From Thermogemmata fonticola (GTDB lineage: Bacteria; Planctomycetota; Planctomycetia; Gemmatales; Gemmataceae), in the NCBI RefSeq assembly GCF_013694095.1, contig NZ_JACEFB010000005.1, forward strand, positions 1 to 64,000: a stretch of DNA of 64,000 nucleotides, in the 5' to 3' direction. Of the stretch, positions 37,278 through 45,385 are shown one piece after another (the first letter of the stretch is position 1; every line of letters begins with the position of its first letter). The notes under the pieces were generated by a model. It was not told where the DNA came from. It did not search any database and worked only from the letters and a program-made list of their open reading frames with translations. The translations under genes and the position numbers were made by a program.

Positions 37278-38504
37278 ATGGTCGAAGGAAGGCAGCCGGT
37301 GGAATTGCGGATTGGGGAGCAGCTCTGGCGTGTGGAGATCGCCGCGGAGCGGTGCGTGCCGTTGCGCCGGGCCATTCCCTCACCGCCGGCCGGTTCCCCT
37401 GCGGAACTCATCCGCGCCGCTCTGGAGCAGCCGCGCCGCTTCGTGCCTCTGCGCCAGGCCGTAACTCCGGGGGACCGGATTGCCATCGTGCTGGACCCGG
37501 ACCTGCCCGCCATTGGGGAATTGCTGGAAGAGGTGATCCGCCATTTACACTCGGCGGGGATCGCCTCGGAAGCGATCACCATCCTGACGCCGCCGCAGGC
37601 ATCCACTCATTGGCAGACTGACCTGCCGGAATGCTGCCGCTTGGTCCAGCGGGAGCAGCATGATCCGGGGGATCGCTCCCGCCTGGCGTACTTGGCGAGC
37701 ACCGCGGGAGGTCGGCGGCTCTATCTCAACCGCACGCTGATCGATGCCGACTTCGTGATCGTTTTGAGCGGGCGGCGCTACGATCCCCGGACCGGCTACG
37801 CGGGGGCCGAGACGGCGATCTTCCCCGATTTAGCCGATGCCGAGACCCGCTCCGCGTTTGCCGGCCGTTTCCGTTCCAGTGCGCCGCGGCCCGAAGCCGA
37901 CTCCCTGCGGAGTGAAGCCGCGGAAGTCGTCGGTCTGCTCGGCCTGCCCCTGTTTGTGCAGGTGATCGAGGGCGAAGGCGATCAGGTGCAGGAAGTCATC
38001 GCGGGCTTGGCCGAAAGCTGCCAGGAAGGCATCGCCCGCCAGGATGCCCGGTGGCGTGCGGCCGTCGCCGAGGAGGCGGATACCGTGGTGGCCACGGTGA
38101 CAGGTTCCACGGGCCGGCTGCGATTCGCCGATCTGGCCCTGGCGGCGGCCAGCGCAGCGCGGGTCGCCCGCAAAGGCGGACGGATCGCCATCCTCACTCA
38201 GGCGGCACCGGACCTCGGAGCGGGAGCCAGCCTCCTGCGGACGCTCGACGATCCCCAACAGGCCCCACGCCAACTGGAACGCCTCCGCCCCGACGATTGG
38301 GCGGCCTGCCGACTCTGGGCCCAGGCCGCCTTCCATTGCAGCCTCTTCCTGGCCAGTCAATACCCCGATGCGGTCGTCGAGGAACTCTTCGCCACGCCCT
38401 TGCATTCCCCTGTGCAACTCCAGCGCCTCCTGGACGCCGGCGGCCAAGTGCTCTTCCTTCCCGACGCTCATAAACTGATGGTAACGGTTAGCTCGCAGAC
38501 TTGA
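37278..38504 (+). CDS. LarA-like (DUF2088) protein lacking cofactor residues
   Basis: 408-aa protein similar to the N-terminal half and scaffold of nickel-pincer lactate racemase LarA: LRQAVTPGDRIAIVLDPDLP, HDPGDRSRLAYLAST and NRTLIDADFVIVLSGRRYDPRTGYAGAETAIFPD. Compared with LarA, the usual ATGTHRP histidine segment reads LTPPQAS, the PH-x-x-GYSGG histidine reads Asp, and the cofactor-binding Lys of GGRKSI is Thr. It therefore probably cannot hold the Ni-pincer nucleotide. It is transcribed with ygfZ just downstream. The function is unknown. Confidence 0.65.
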   Translation: MVEGRQPVELRIGEQLWRVEIAAERCVPLRRAIPSPPAGSPAELIRAALEQPRRFVPLRQAVTPGDRIAIVLDPDLPAIGELLEEVIRHLHSAGIASEAITILTPPQASTHWQTDLPECCRLVQREQHDPGDRSRLAYLASTAGGRRLYLNRTLIDADFVIVLSGRRYDPRTGYAGAETAIFPDLADAETRSAFAGRFRSSAPRPEADSLRSEAAEVVGLLGLPLFVQVIEGEGDQVQEVIAGLAESCQEGIARQDARWRAAVAEEADTVVATVTGSTGRLRFADLALAAASAARVARKGGRIAILTQAAPDLGAGASLLRTLDDPQQAPRQLERLRPDDWAACRLWAQAAFHCSLFLASQYPDAVVEELFATPLHSPVQLQRLLDAGGQVLFLPDAHKLMVTVSSQT

Positions 38505-38523
38505 GCCTCGGCACTTGAACAGG

Positions 38524-39570
38524 ATGACCCGGCTTATGTCCGAAACTGGCGACCCCGCATACACCGCCGTCTTGTCCCACGCGGCCCTTTTCGATCTCTC
38601 GACTGTGGGCAAATTGCTCCTGACTGGTCCCGACGCCCCGCAATTCGTGCACAATCTCTGCACCAATGCCGTCGCGGACTTGCCCTTGGGAGCGGGATGC
38701 CCGGCGTACTTGTGCGATCCCCGCGCCAAGGTCCTTTTTCCGCTGTGGATTTATCACCTCCGCTTAGGCGATGGCCGCCATGCCCTGTGGCTGGAAACCG
38801 CCCCCCGCTGCGCCCCGGAATTGCTCGCTCATCTCGATCGCTACCTCATCGCCGAGCAGGTCGAGATGCAGGATGTTTCCCACCGCTTTGCCCAATTCCA
38901 CCTGGCCGGCTCGCAAGCGACGGCGCTTCTCGCCGCCGCCATCGCTGCCGAGGTGCCGCCCTTGCCCCCGTGGGGACACATGGAACGGACCCTCGGCTCC
39001 GTCACTGTCCACATCCGCCGCTTCGATCGGCTCGGATTCCCCGGCTACGACATCGTCGTCTTGCAGGAGCACCAGGCGGCCGTCCGGCGCTATCTGGAGA
39101 CCCTCGGCGCCGCACCCGGCACCTCTTCCGCTTTCGAGACGCTGCGGATCGAAGCGGGGTTTCCCCTCTGGGGCGTCGATTACGACCGGGAGCGCAGCGT
39201 GCTGGACCTGCCCCATTTCGAGCAGGCGGTCAGTTATGCCAAAGGCTGCTTTCCCGGCCAGGAGCCGATTGTCATGGCGCGGGACCGCACCGGTCATCCG
39301 GTCCGCACGTTCGTGGGCGTGAAGGTGCTGCAAGGCGGGCCGCCGATGCCCGGCACGCGCCTGCTTCAGCAGCAGCGGGAAGTGGGCATCCTCACGTCCA
39401 GCACCTTTTCCCCCCGCTTGCAAGCCCCCCTGGCCCTGGGCTATGTCCGCTGGGGCGTGCATACACCCGGCCAAGCGGTGGAGATCGAACCGGCGGCGGG
39501 GGCGCGCCTGGCCCTCATTCTCGGACCACCGCCGTTTGACTTCCCAAACCCTGGCTCTGCCAAGCAGTAA
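38524..39570 (+). CDS. ygfZ: YgfZ/GcvT-domain folate-binding protein
   Basis: 348-aa protein of the YgfZ group, a tetrahydrofolate-dependent factor for assembly or repair of some Fe-S enzymes, related to glycine-cleavage T protein. The diagnostic KGCFPGQEP (K-G-C-[FY]-x-G-Q-E) carries the conserved Cys; FDLSTVGKLLLTGPDAPQFV at the start and GVDYDRERSVLDLP before it also fit. The motif distinguishes it from GcvT. Start codons at 38524 and 38536 are both possible. It begins 20 bp after the LarA-like gene. Confidence 0.85.
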   Translation: MTRLMSETGDPAYTAVLSHAALFDLSTVGKLLLTGPDAPQFVHNLCTNAVADLPLGAGCPAYLCDPRAKVLFPLWIYHLRLGDGRHALWLETAPRCAPELLAHLDRYLIAEQVEMQDVSHRFAQFHLAGSQATALLAAAIAAEVPPLPPWGHMERTLGSVTVHIRRFDRLGFPGYDIVVLQEHQAAVRRYLETLGAAPGTSSAFETLRIEAGFPLWGVDYDRERSVLDLPHFEQAVSYAKGCFPGQEPIVMARDRTGHPVRTFVGVKVLQGGPPMPGTRLLQQQREVGILTSSTFSPRLQAPLALGYVRWGVHTPGQAVEIEPAAGARLALILGPPPFDFPNPGSAKQ

Positions 39571-39636
39571 GCGCCAAAAGCCGCCCCCTGGGCAACATGT
39601 CAAATCGCCCCCGGAATCCTATGCCGTCCCGGCTCA

Positions 39637-40131
39637 TCAGGACTCCGGTGTCGGTTTCGGCTTCTCCGCCGCATCCCGAGGTCTGGCTGATGTGTCCACC
39701 GTACTATCCGCCGCATCCGCCGCGATCCCTGAGGCACCTCCTGGGTTACTGATCGCATCCCCCGCACGTCCCGATACCTGAGCGGGATGTGTCAGCGTGG
39801 GATCGGGACCGTCTCCGGCATCCGGCGGCTCGGTCTGGGATGGCGGGAGCGAGAAGTCGAATTCCGGTCGCAGTTCGGGACGCACCAGCGACGGGTCCGG
39901 CTGCAACGGAGTGCGCACGGGCATCGCCTGCATCCGCCTTTGGGACCAACTCAGATACCACCGCGTGAGGTTCAACAAGCCAAACACCAGGGCAAACGCC
40001 GCTCCCAGGTTCATCCGCAGCGGATCATATCGGGCCGCCCATTCCGGGGCGATCCAGGACCGCAGGGCCAGAAAAGCGCTCGCTAGGAGGAAAAATATCC
40101 CGACGAGTAAGCGCAAGGTAGAAATCGACAC
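39637..40131 (-). CDS. Hypothetical membrane protein with disordered C-terminal tail
   Basis: 164-aa protein starting at GTG. Two membrane segments are visible (LRLLVGIFFLLASAFLAL and LGAAFALVFGLLNLTRWYL), followed by an acidic, Pro/Asp/Ala-rich tail of about 95 residues that is probably disordered. GGGAGGAAGG precedes the start. I recognise no family; it converges on ygfZ. Confidence 0.6.
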   Translation of the reverse strand: MSISTLRLLVGIFFLLASAFLALRSWIAPEWAARYDPLRMNLGAAFALVFGLLNLTRWYLSWSQRRMQAMPVRTPLQPDPSLVRPELRPEFDFSLPPSQTEPPDAGDGPDPTLTHPAQVSGRAGDAISNPGGASGIAADAADSTVDTSARPRDAAEKPKPTPES

Positions 40132-40194
40132 CGCCGCCTTCCTCCCTCCCCGCCCGCGATCCGTCGTGGGCGCGGATTCCGGCTGCCTCCTGTC

Positions 40195-40292
40195 ATCTCA
40201 CCATAGCTTCATCTCATCATAGCTTCCTCGATCATCATAGCTTGTTCGATTCTCATAGCTTGTTCGGTCATCATGGCTTGCCCGGCGGTTGC
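40195..40292. repeat. Five imperfect 18-bp tandem repeats
   Basis: Units of about 18 bp approximating TCATCATAGCTTGTTCGA, five in a row with small length changes, between the divergent membrane-protein gene and the Gfo/Idh/MocA gene. Every unit keeps CATAGCTT or CATGGCTT. Confidence 0.75.
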
Positions 40293-40366
40293 ACAGAGTC
40301 GATAATCGACAGGGCACTCCCTTCCGAAACAGGTCCGCTTTCCCCAGATGCAGAGGAGCCTATTCG

Positions 40367-41470
40367 ATGAAGAAGTATCGCGTTGCCGTCATTGGCCGGA
40401 CGGGCAAAGGCAACTACGGCCACGCGCTGGACACGGCGTGGTTGAAGTGTGAGCGCGCGGAGATCGTGGCCGTGGCGGATGAGGATGACCAGGGGCGGGC
40501 CGCCGCGGCTCAACGCCTCCGGGTGCGCAACGCCTATGCGGACTACCGCCAGATGCTGGAGAAAGAGCGGCCGGACATCGTCAGCGTCGCGCCGCGCTGG
40601 CCGGATTGCCACCGGGACATGGTCATCGCTTGCGCTCGCTTCGGCGCCCATGTGTTCCTGGAAAAGCCGGTGGCTCAAGACTTGCAACAAGCGGATGAGA
40701 TGGTCGCCGCCTGCGACCAGCATCACGTCCATGTGGCGGTCGCCCACCAGACCGCTTACAGCCCCAAACTCCAGGTCATCCAGGACCTCATCCGTTCGGG
40801 GCAACTGGGAGACATTCTGTACTTACGCAGTCATGGCCGGGAAGATCATCGCGGCGGAGGAGAGGACCTGATGGTTCTGGGCACTCACGCCTGCGACCTG
40901 ATGCGCCACCTGGCCGGAGAGGCCCGTTGGGCCTTTGCCTACATTCAGCAGAAGGGGCGGAAAGCCCTCCCCGCCGATGTCCGCCAGGGCACCGAACCGG
41001 TGGGACCAATCGTCGGAGACCAGATCACCGCCACCTTCGGCTTTTCGGCCCCCACCGTCGGCCAGTTTTACACCCACGTCGCCCAGCATGGCGTCGGCTC
41101 CCGCTACTGGATGGAAATCCGCGGCAGCAAAGGCACCATCCACATGGGTTACGGCATCATGCCCTTCGCCTACTTCTGCGACGACCCCAGCGGCATCTTC
41201 GGCCACCCCAAGGCCAAGTGGACGCCCATCAGCACCAACGGCATCGGACGGCCCGAAACCTTCCCCACCAAAGACCTGGAAAACGGCAACATCCTGATCA
41301 TCCAGGACTTGATCGCCGCCATTGAACAGGACCGGCCCCCCAAAGACAGCCTGCGCGACGGCCGTGCTGCCCTGGAAATGATCATGGCCGTCTACGAATC
41401 CCACCGCCGCCAACAACTCGTGGAACTCCCCCTGAAAAACCGCAAGCACCCTCTCCAGGACTGGAAGTAA
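40367..41470 (+). CDS. Gfo/Idh/MocA-family oxidoreductase
   Basis: 367-aa NAD(P)-dependent sugar or polyol oxidoreductase. The N-terminal Rossmann start is VAVIGRTGKGNYGHAL, and the family signature EKP is in HVFLEKPVAQ. A GTHACDLMRH segment corresponds to the catalytic His region, and the C-terminal beta-sheet domain has YWMEIRGSKGTIHMGYG. This family is expanded in planctomycetes; the substrate is unknown. GAGGAG eight bases before the ATG fixes the start. A distant relative is at 47846. Confidence 0.9.
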   Translation: MKKYRVAVIGRTGKGNYGHALDTAWLKCERAEIVAVADEDDQGRAAAAQRLRVRNAYADYRQMLEKERPDIVSVAPRWPDCHRDMVIACARFGAHVFLEKPVAQDLQQADEMVAACDQHHVHVAVAHQTAYSPKLQVIQDLIRSGQLGDILYLRSHGREDHRGGGEDLMVLGTHACDLMRHLAGEARWAFAYIQQKGRKALPADVRQGTEPVGPIVGDQITATFGFSAPTVGQFYTHVAQHGVGSRYWMEIRGSKGTIHMGYGIMPFAYFCDDPSGIFGHPKAKWTPISTNGIGRPETFPTKDLENGNILIIQDLIAAIEQDRPPKDSLRDGRAALEMIMAVYESHRRQQLVELPLKNRKHPLQDWK

Positions 41471-41802
41471 TGCCGCGGCAGCGCCAAGGAATCACCCCTA
41501 GCCCTGCCGAGGAGTAAACTCCGTTTCTTCCCCAAATGTGAATGGGAAGCTCCCGCGAGAACTGGAGGAAAAAAACCGCCCCCTGCTCTGCCCCTCGGAA
41601 CCTAGCCTCGGAACCAGGCCGATCCCGGCTTTGCCCGGTCAGGACTCCATCATAGCCACTCACGGCCCAGAATCAGGAGCCAGGCTCAAGCCCTGGGGTC
41701 GTGCCGCCCCTCCTTCCGACTGCATCATCTGCCCCTGATCCAGCGATAATGGCAATGATAGGTCAATAATCCTGGACCCATCGCAAGGGTTTCTTCCAGC
41801 AG
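41471..41802. other. Intergenic region between convergent genes
   Basis: 332 bp between the oxidoreductase and nuoC stop codons. No gene is visible. CCTCGGAACC occurs twice in 13-bp period near 41592-41617. No clear terminator was found. Confidence 0.5.
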
Positions 41803-42336
41803 TCAGCGTCCGCGGATGTCGTGATACTCCAACGGGTACTCGTAATCCTTGCGCAAGGGGTGTCCCACCCAGTCCTCCGCGAGCAGAATGCGGCACAAGT
41901 TCGGATGCCCCAGGAAGCGGACGCCCAGGAGGTCGTACACTTCACGTTCCTGCCAGTCAGCAGTGGCCCAGACGCGGCATAAGCTAGGCACTTCAGGAAG
42001 CCGGCCGGGAACGTTGTCCTTCCAACGCGGCAGCTTCACCTTGAGCGTGAAACGCCGGCCGGGGAAGGAAAAACTGGAAAGATGGTAGACCACCTCGATG
42101 TGCGGCTCAAAACCCGCCTTGGCCGCCTTCTTGGCATCTGGCTCCAGATAATCTACCCCAGTGATGTCGTTGAGCATCTCGAACCGCAGCTCCGGATCAT
42201 CCCGCAAATAGCGGGCCACCGCCTCCAGGTGCTGGCTCTCCACCACAACATACGGGTCGAGCGCATCCAGCTTCTTCTCAATGATGGCCTGTCCAAAAAC
42301 CGACTCCAGCCGGGAAATGATGTCCGTCGCCGTCAT
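41803..42336 (-). CDS. nuoC: NADH-quinone oxidoreductase subunit C (30-kDa subunit)
   Basis: 177-aa peripheral-arm subunit of respiratory complex I. The 30-kDa signature is present: [38 protein letters not shown], and the highly conserved tail [40 protein letters not shown]. The ATG at 42336 has GGAGG upstream. Normally it lies between nuoB and nuoD; here it is single, with a divergent transglutaminase gene upstream and an unrelated convergent gene downstream. Confidence 0.95.
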   Translation of the reverse strand: MTATDIISRLESVFGQAIIEKKLDALDPYVVVESQHLEAVARYLRDDPELRFEMLNDITGVDYLEPDAKKAAKAGFEPHIEVVYHLSSFSFPGRRFTLKVKLPRWKDNVPGRLPEVPSLCRVWATADWQEREVYDLLGVRFLGHPNLCRILLAEDWVGHPLRKDYEYPLEYHDIRGR

Positions 42337-42856
42337 GGTGGGACCTCCGAATTGTTCCCCGGACAATCTCTGGCCAGCTTACAGACGAATCTGGTTCCTG
42401 GCAGCCTGGCGTCGAAACCCTCGCCTGCCGCTTGCCTTTCGCATTGTTCCGATGTTTTTCCGATGTAGCGGCGATTCCCGAAATCATGCGGGGGCCGCCC
42501 CGGCGTTCGGCCCCAGGGAGGAACCATTACTGCCCGTCGCTCACCGCCTTGCCATTTCCCAACGTATCTTCGGTTGTGGGATGCATCTTGGAGGCCTTCT
42601 ACATCTCTCCAGCTTTCTACATCCCTACCTTATACATTCCTATCTTTTCCGGGAGGGAACTTTTCTCTGCCGTCGGGCCAGGTTGCTCTTGTGGAAGCCG
42701 TAGCGCGGCCGATATGGTCAAGGGAGGAAGACGGCACGAGAGCGCCGGGATTGAGGAGCAATAGCGCTGCGGCTTTTTGCGTGGAGCTGGGAGAAGAAGT
42801 CGGCAGGGCCATGCGAATTTCGCCGCTCCGCTGCTTGCTTCGCAGGGAACTCCGCC
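42337..42856. other. Divergent intergenic region with three TTCTACATC-like repeats
   Basis: 520 bp between nuoC and the transglutaminase gene. Between about 42594 and 42650 the words CTTCTACATCTCT, CTTTCTACATCCCTA and CCTTATACATTCCTA follow each other. They may be binding sites for a regulator of either gene. No open frame in this gap looks coding. Confidence 0.5.
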
Positions 42857-44719
42857 ATGATACCGCATGGGATCCGAATAACAGGTTGCGGGCTGTGTCT
42901 GTGGCTGGCCTGCTGGCTCGCGGAGGCCGGCGGGCAAACTTTACCAGGCGGTCCATCACCCCGCCCCGCACCGGGCCAATCTCCCCCCGCCTCTGGCGTG
43001 CCGACTGCTCCCCCCGCGGTGGAAGGGAAACTGATCATTTCTCCCGGCGGTCGCGGAGCCAAGGCCGATCCTTCCCTGCCTCCGTCTCTCAATCCCGGCG
43101 ACTTCATCATCATTCGTCCGCACAAGGGAAATGCCACGCTGAAGACAGCCGGGGCCGACCCAGGGGCAGGAGCACGGCCATCGGGAACCGCCGGGCTTTC
43201 CGGCGCGTCCGCTCCGCCGAAGGACAGTGCAGTTCAAACTCCCCCTACCGCCGCTCAAGCCGACAGCGGGCCCGTGGATTACTGGTTTGTGGTGGCCATC
43301 GAGGGCCAACGGGCGGGGTATGTTCATTGGTCCGTCCAACGGCAGCAACACAAGGGGAAGGAATTTCTGATCGGCACTCGCTATCTGCGGCTGACGGTCG
43401 CGCGCTTCGGCCAGACGGTGACCCAGTGGAGTGAGGAATCCAGCGTGGAAACCCCGGAAGGCCAGGTGCTGGTGACCTCGATGCGGCAAGGACTGGGGAA
43501 GGACCAGGCCCTGACACTCAGCGGAACAGTCGAAGGCAAGACATTGAAAGTGCGCGGCACGGGAATGGCTGCCGGTGCCACGGATACCCCCTGGCCGGAA
43601 GGCGTCGTCGGAATCGCGGGGGAAGTGCAACAATTCCGCCGCCTCTCCTTGCAGCCCGGCCAATCCCACCGTTACCTGAGTTATCTGCCGGCGGTCAACC
43701 GCGTCGTTACCATCACCGTGACTCTCGAAGGGGAAGAAAGCCGCGCCCTTTGGCCCAATACCCCGCCGCGCCGCCTGCTCCGCTATGTCAGCAAGCCGGA
43801 ACCGCTGGGCAAGGTGCGATTGCCGCTGTCCATCACCTGGGTCGATGCGCAGACGCGAGAACCCCTGCTGGTGGAAACCGACTTCCCCGCTTTTGGCGGG
43901 CGCCTGACCTTTCTCCGCACCACCCGCGAAGCGGCGACGGCCCCCGTCACCCAGCCGGTGGAAATTTTCGCCTTCCAGTCCATTCCCCTGAACCGGGCGG
44001 TTCCCCACCCGCACGGGCAAGCGGAAATCGTCTATCGGGTCAAGGTGCCGCGCGAGGAAGAACCCGAAACACTGTTTGTGAGCGACAGCCGCCAGCAGGT
44101 CCAGAATTACGATCCGGTCACGAAGAGTTTTGAGTTACGCGTTCAAGCGCGGCGCGGCCCGCAGGAGAACCTCCAGGAACCGCCGCCGGGGAAGGAATAC
44201 CTGGAAAGCAACTTCTTCCTCAATTGGGATAACGCCGACGTCAAGCGCCGAGCCGCTCAGGCCACCGCCGGCCTTCCTGCCCAAGCCGAGGCTTGGACCA
44301 AAGCCTGTGCCATCGAGCGTTGGGTCCACCAGAACATGAAGGCGTTCGAGTTGTCCCAGGCCCTGGCGACCGCGGACCATGTCGCCAAAGACTTGACCGG
44401 CGACTGCACGGAATACGCCATGCTGGCCGCGGCCATGTGCCGCGCTGTCGGCATTCCGTCCCGCACCGCCATGGGAGTGATCTATGCCACGGATAAAAAG
44501 GGACACCCGGTCCTGGCCTACCACATGTGGTTTGAAGTGTACGTGTCCGGGCAATGGGTGCCTCTCGATGCCACGCGAGGCGAAGGCGGGATCGGCCCCG
44601 GCCACATCAAAATCACCCACGATAGCTGGCATGAGGAAAAGTCCTTTGCCCCTTTGCTCCCCGTCCTGCGCGTTCTGACCGCACGCCCGGCGGTGGAAAT
44701 CCTGCGCGTCCGCCCCTGA
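42857..44719 (+). CDS. Secreted transglutaminase-like cysteine protease
   Basis: 620-aa exported protein. After an N-terminal signal (CGLCLWLACWLAEAGGQT) come a Pro/Gly-rich linker of about 110 residues, a large beta-rich middle domain, and a C-terminal transglutaminase core. The catalytic triad is visible: Cys in DLTGDCTEYAMLAAAMCRA, His in AYHMWFEVY and Asp in VPLDATRGEGG. Such proteins usually cleave or cross-link envelope proteins or peptides. AGGGAA precedes the ATG. Function beyond the fold is inference. Confidence 0.87.
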   Translation: MIPHGIRITGCGLCLWLACWLAEAGGQTLPGGPSPRPAPGQSPPASGVPTAPPAVEGKLIISPGGRGAKADPSLPPSLNPGDFIIIRPHKGNATLKTAGADPGAGARPSGTAGLSGASAPPKDSAVQTPPTAAQADSGPVDYWFVVAIEGQRAGYVHWSVQRQQHKGKEFLIGTRYLRLTVARFGQTVTQWSEESSVETPEGQVLVTSMRQGLGKDQALTLSGTVEGKTLKVRGTGMAAGATDTPWPEGVVGIAGEVQQFRRLSLQPGQSHRYLSYLPAVNRVVTITVTLEGEESRALWPNTPPRRLLRYVSKPEPLGKVRLPLSITWVDAQTREPLLVETDFPAFGGRLTFLRTTREAATAPVTQPVEIFAFQSIPLNRAVPHPHGQAEIVYRVKVPREEEPETLFVSDSRQQVQNYDPVTKSFELRVQARRGPQENLQEPPPGKEYLESNFFLNWDNADVKRRAAQATAGLPAQAEAWTKACAIERWVHQNMKAFELSQALATADHVAKDLTGDCTEYAMLAAAMCRAVGIPSRTAMGVIYATDKKGHPVLAYHMWFEVYVSGQWVPLDATRGEGGIGPGHIKITHDSWHEEKSFAPLLPVLRVLTARPAVEILRVRP

Positions 44720-45385
44720 AGGATGGCCGCTCGGACAAAGCCCCCGCCGTGAAGAGTTCTACACCGGCAAGAGTCCCGCCCCCTTCGGCACGCCCTCCCT
44801 GACGCCTGTCGCGCCACGGCTCGAACTTCCCGCCTCCACAGACTCCTTCTGCATGCTAGGATGAATGACGATTCCCTTGTGAAAAATTTGCGGAAAATGC
44901 CAACAGAGATAGCAAACGGCTTCTACGAGGTTTATAGTGGTAGGAGTGAACCGATTGTTTGCCAGGACCGCGCAAGGGAGGTTTCCCCCAGCCGTTATCT
45001 TTCCAGCAAGAGAGCGGTCCGTGCCGGATAACCAGGGCGTTTCGGTATCCCAACCCTTCCGGCCCGGGCGCGGACACGCCGCCACACGAGAGGCAGGCAC
45101 AAGCTTGTAAGACGTGCAGAGGGGTTCACGTGATCGAGGGCATACACCCACACAGATGATTTACATGTCAAGGATTCAGGACTGAGCCAGGAGGGATGGA
45201 TTTGGTCAGGATGGTGGCGGGAAGCTGGACATAGGAGATGGGCCAACCGCGCGAGGACTGTGAGAACACACCATGAGCCGACCAACCGACCGAGGTGTTG
45301 ATCCTCAAGCAGGGTCAGGAACGATTCGCCGCGACGTGCAGCCGAATTGTTTTTGGGCCAGTGGGGAATTACGGCGGGTTCCGGT
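44720..45385. other. Intergenic region without a recognised gene
   Basis: About 665 bp. Part of it (44880-44950) is AT-rich and might hold the promoter of the coiled-coil gene, but no clear -35/-10 pair was found. I see no structured-RNA signature (RNase P, tmRNA, SRP) in it. Confidence 0.5.

Noticed and set aside
40195-40292. CRISPR array
   Set aside because: Units are contiguous and imperfect with no spacers, and there are no cas genes in the window.
44720-45385. Structured RNA (RNase P, tmRNA or SRP RNA)
   Set aside because: None of the conserved core sequences was found by eye; a covariance-model search would settle it.
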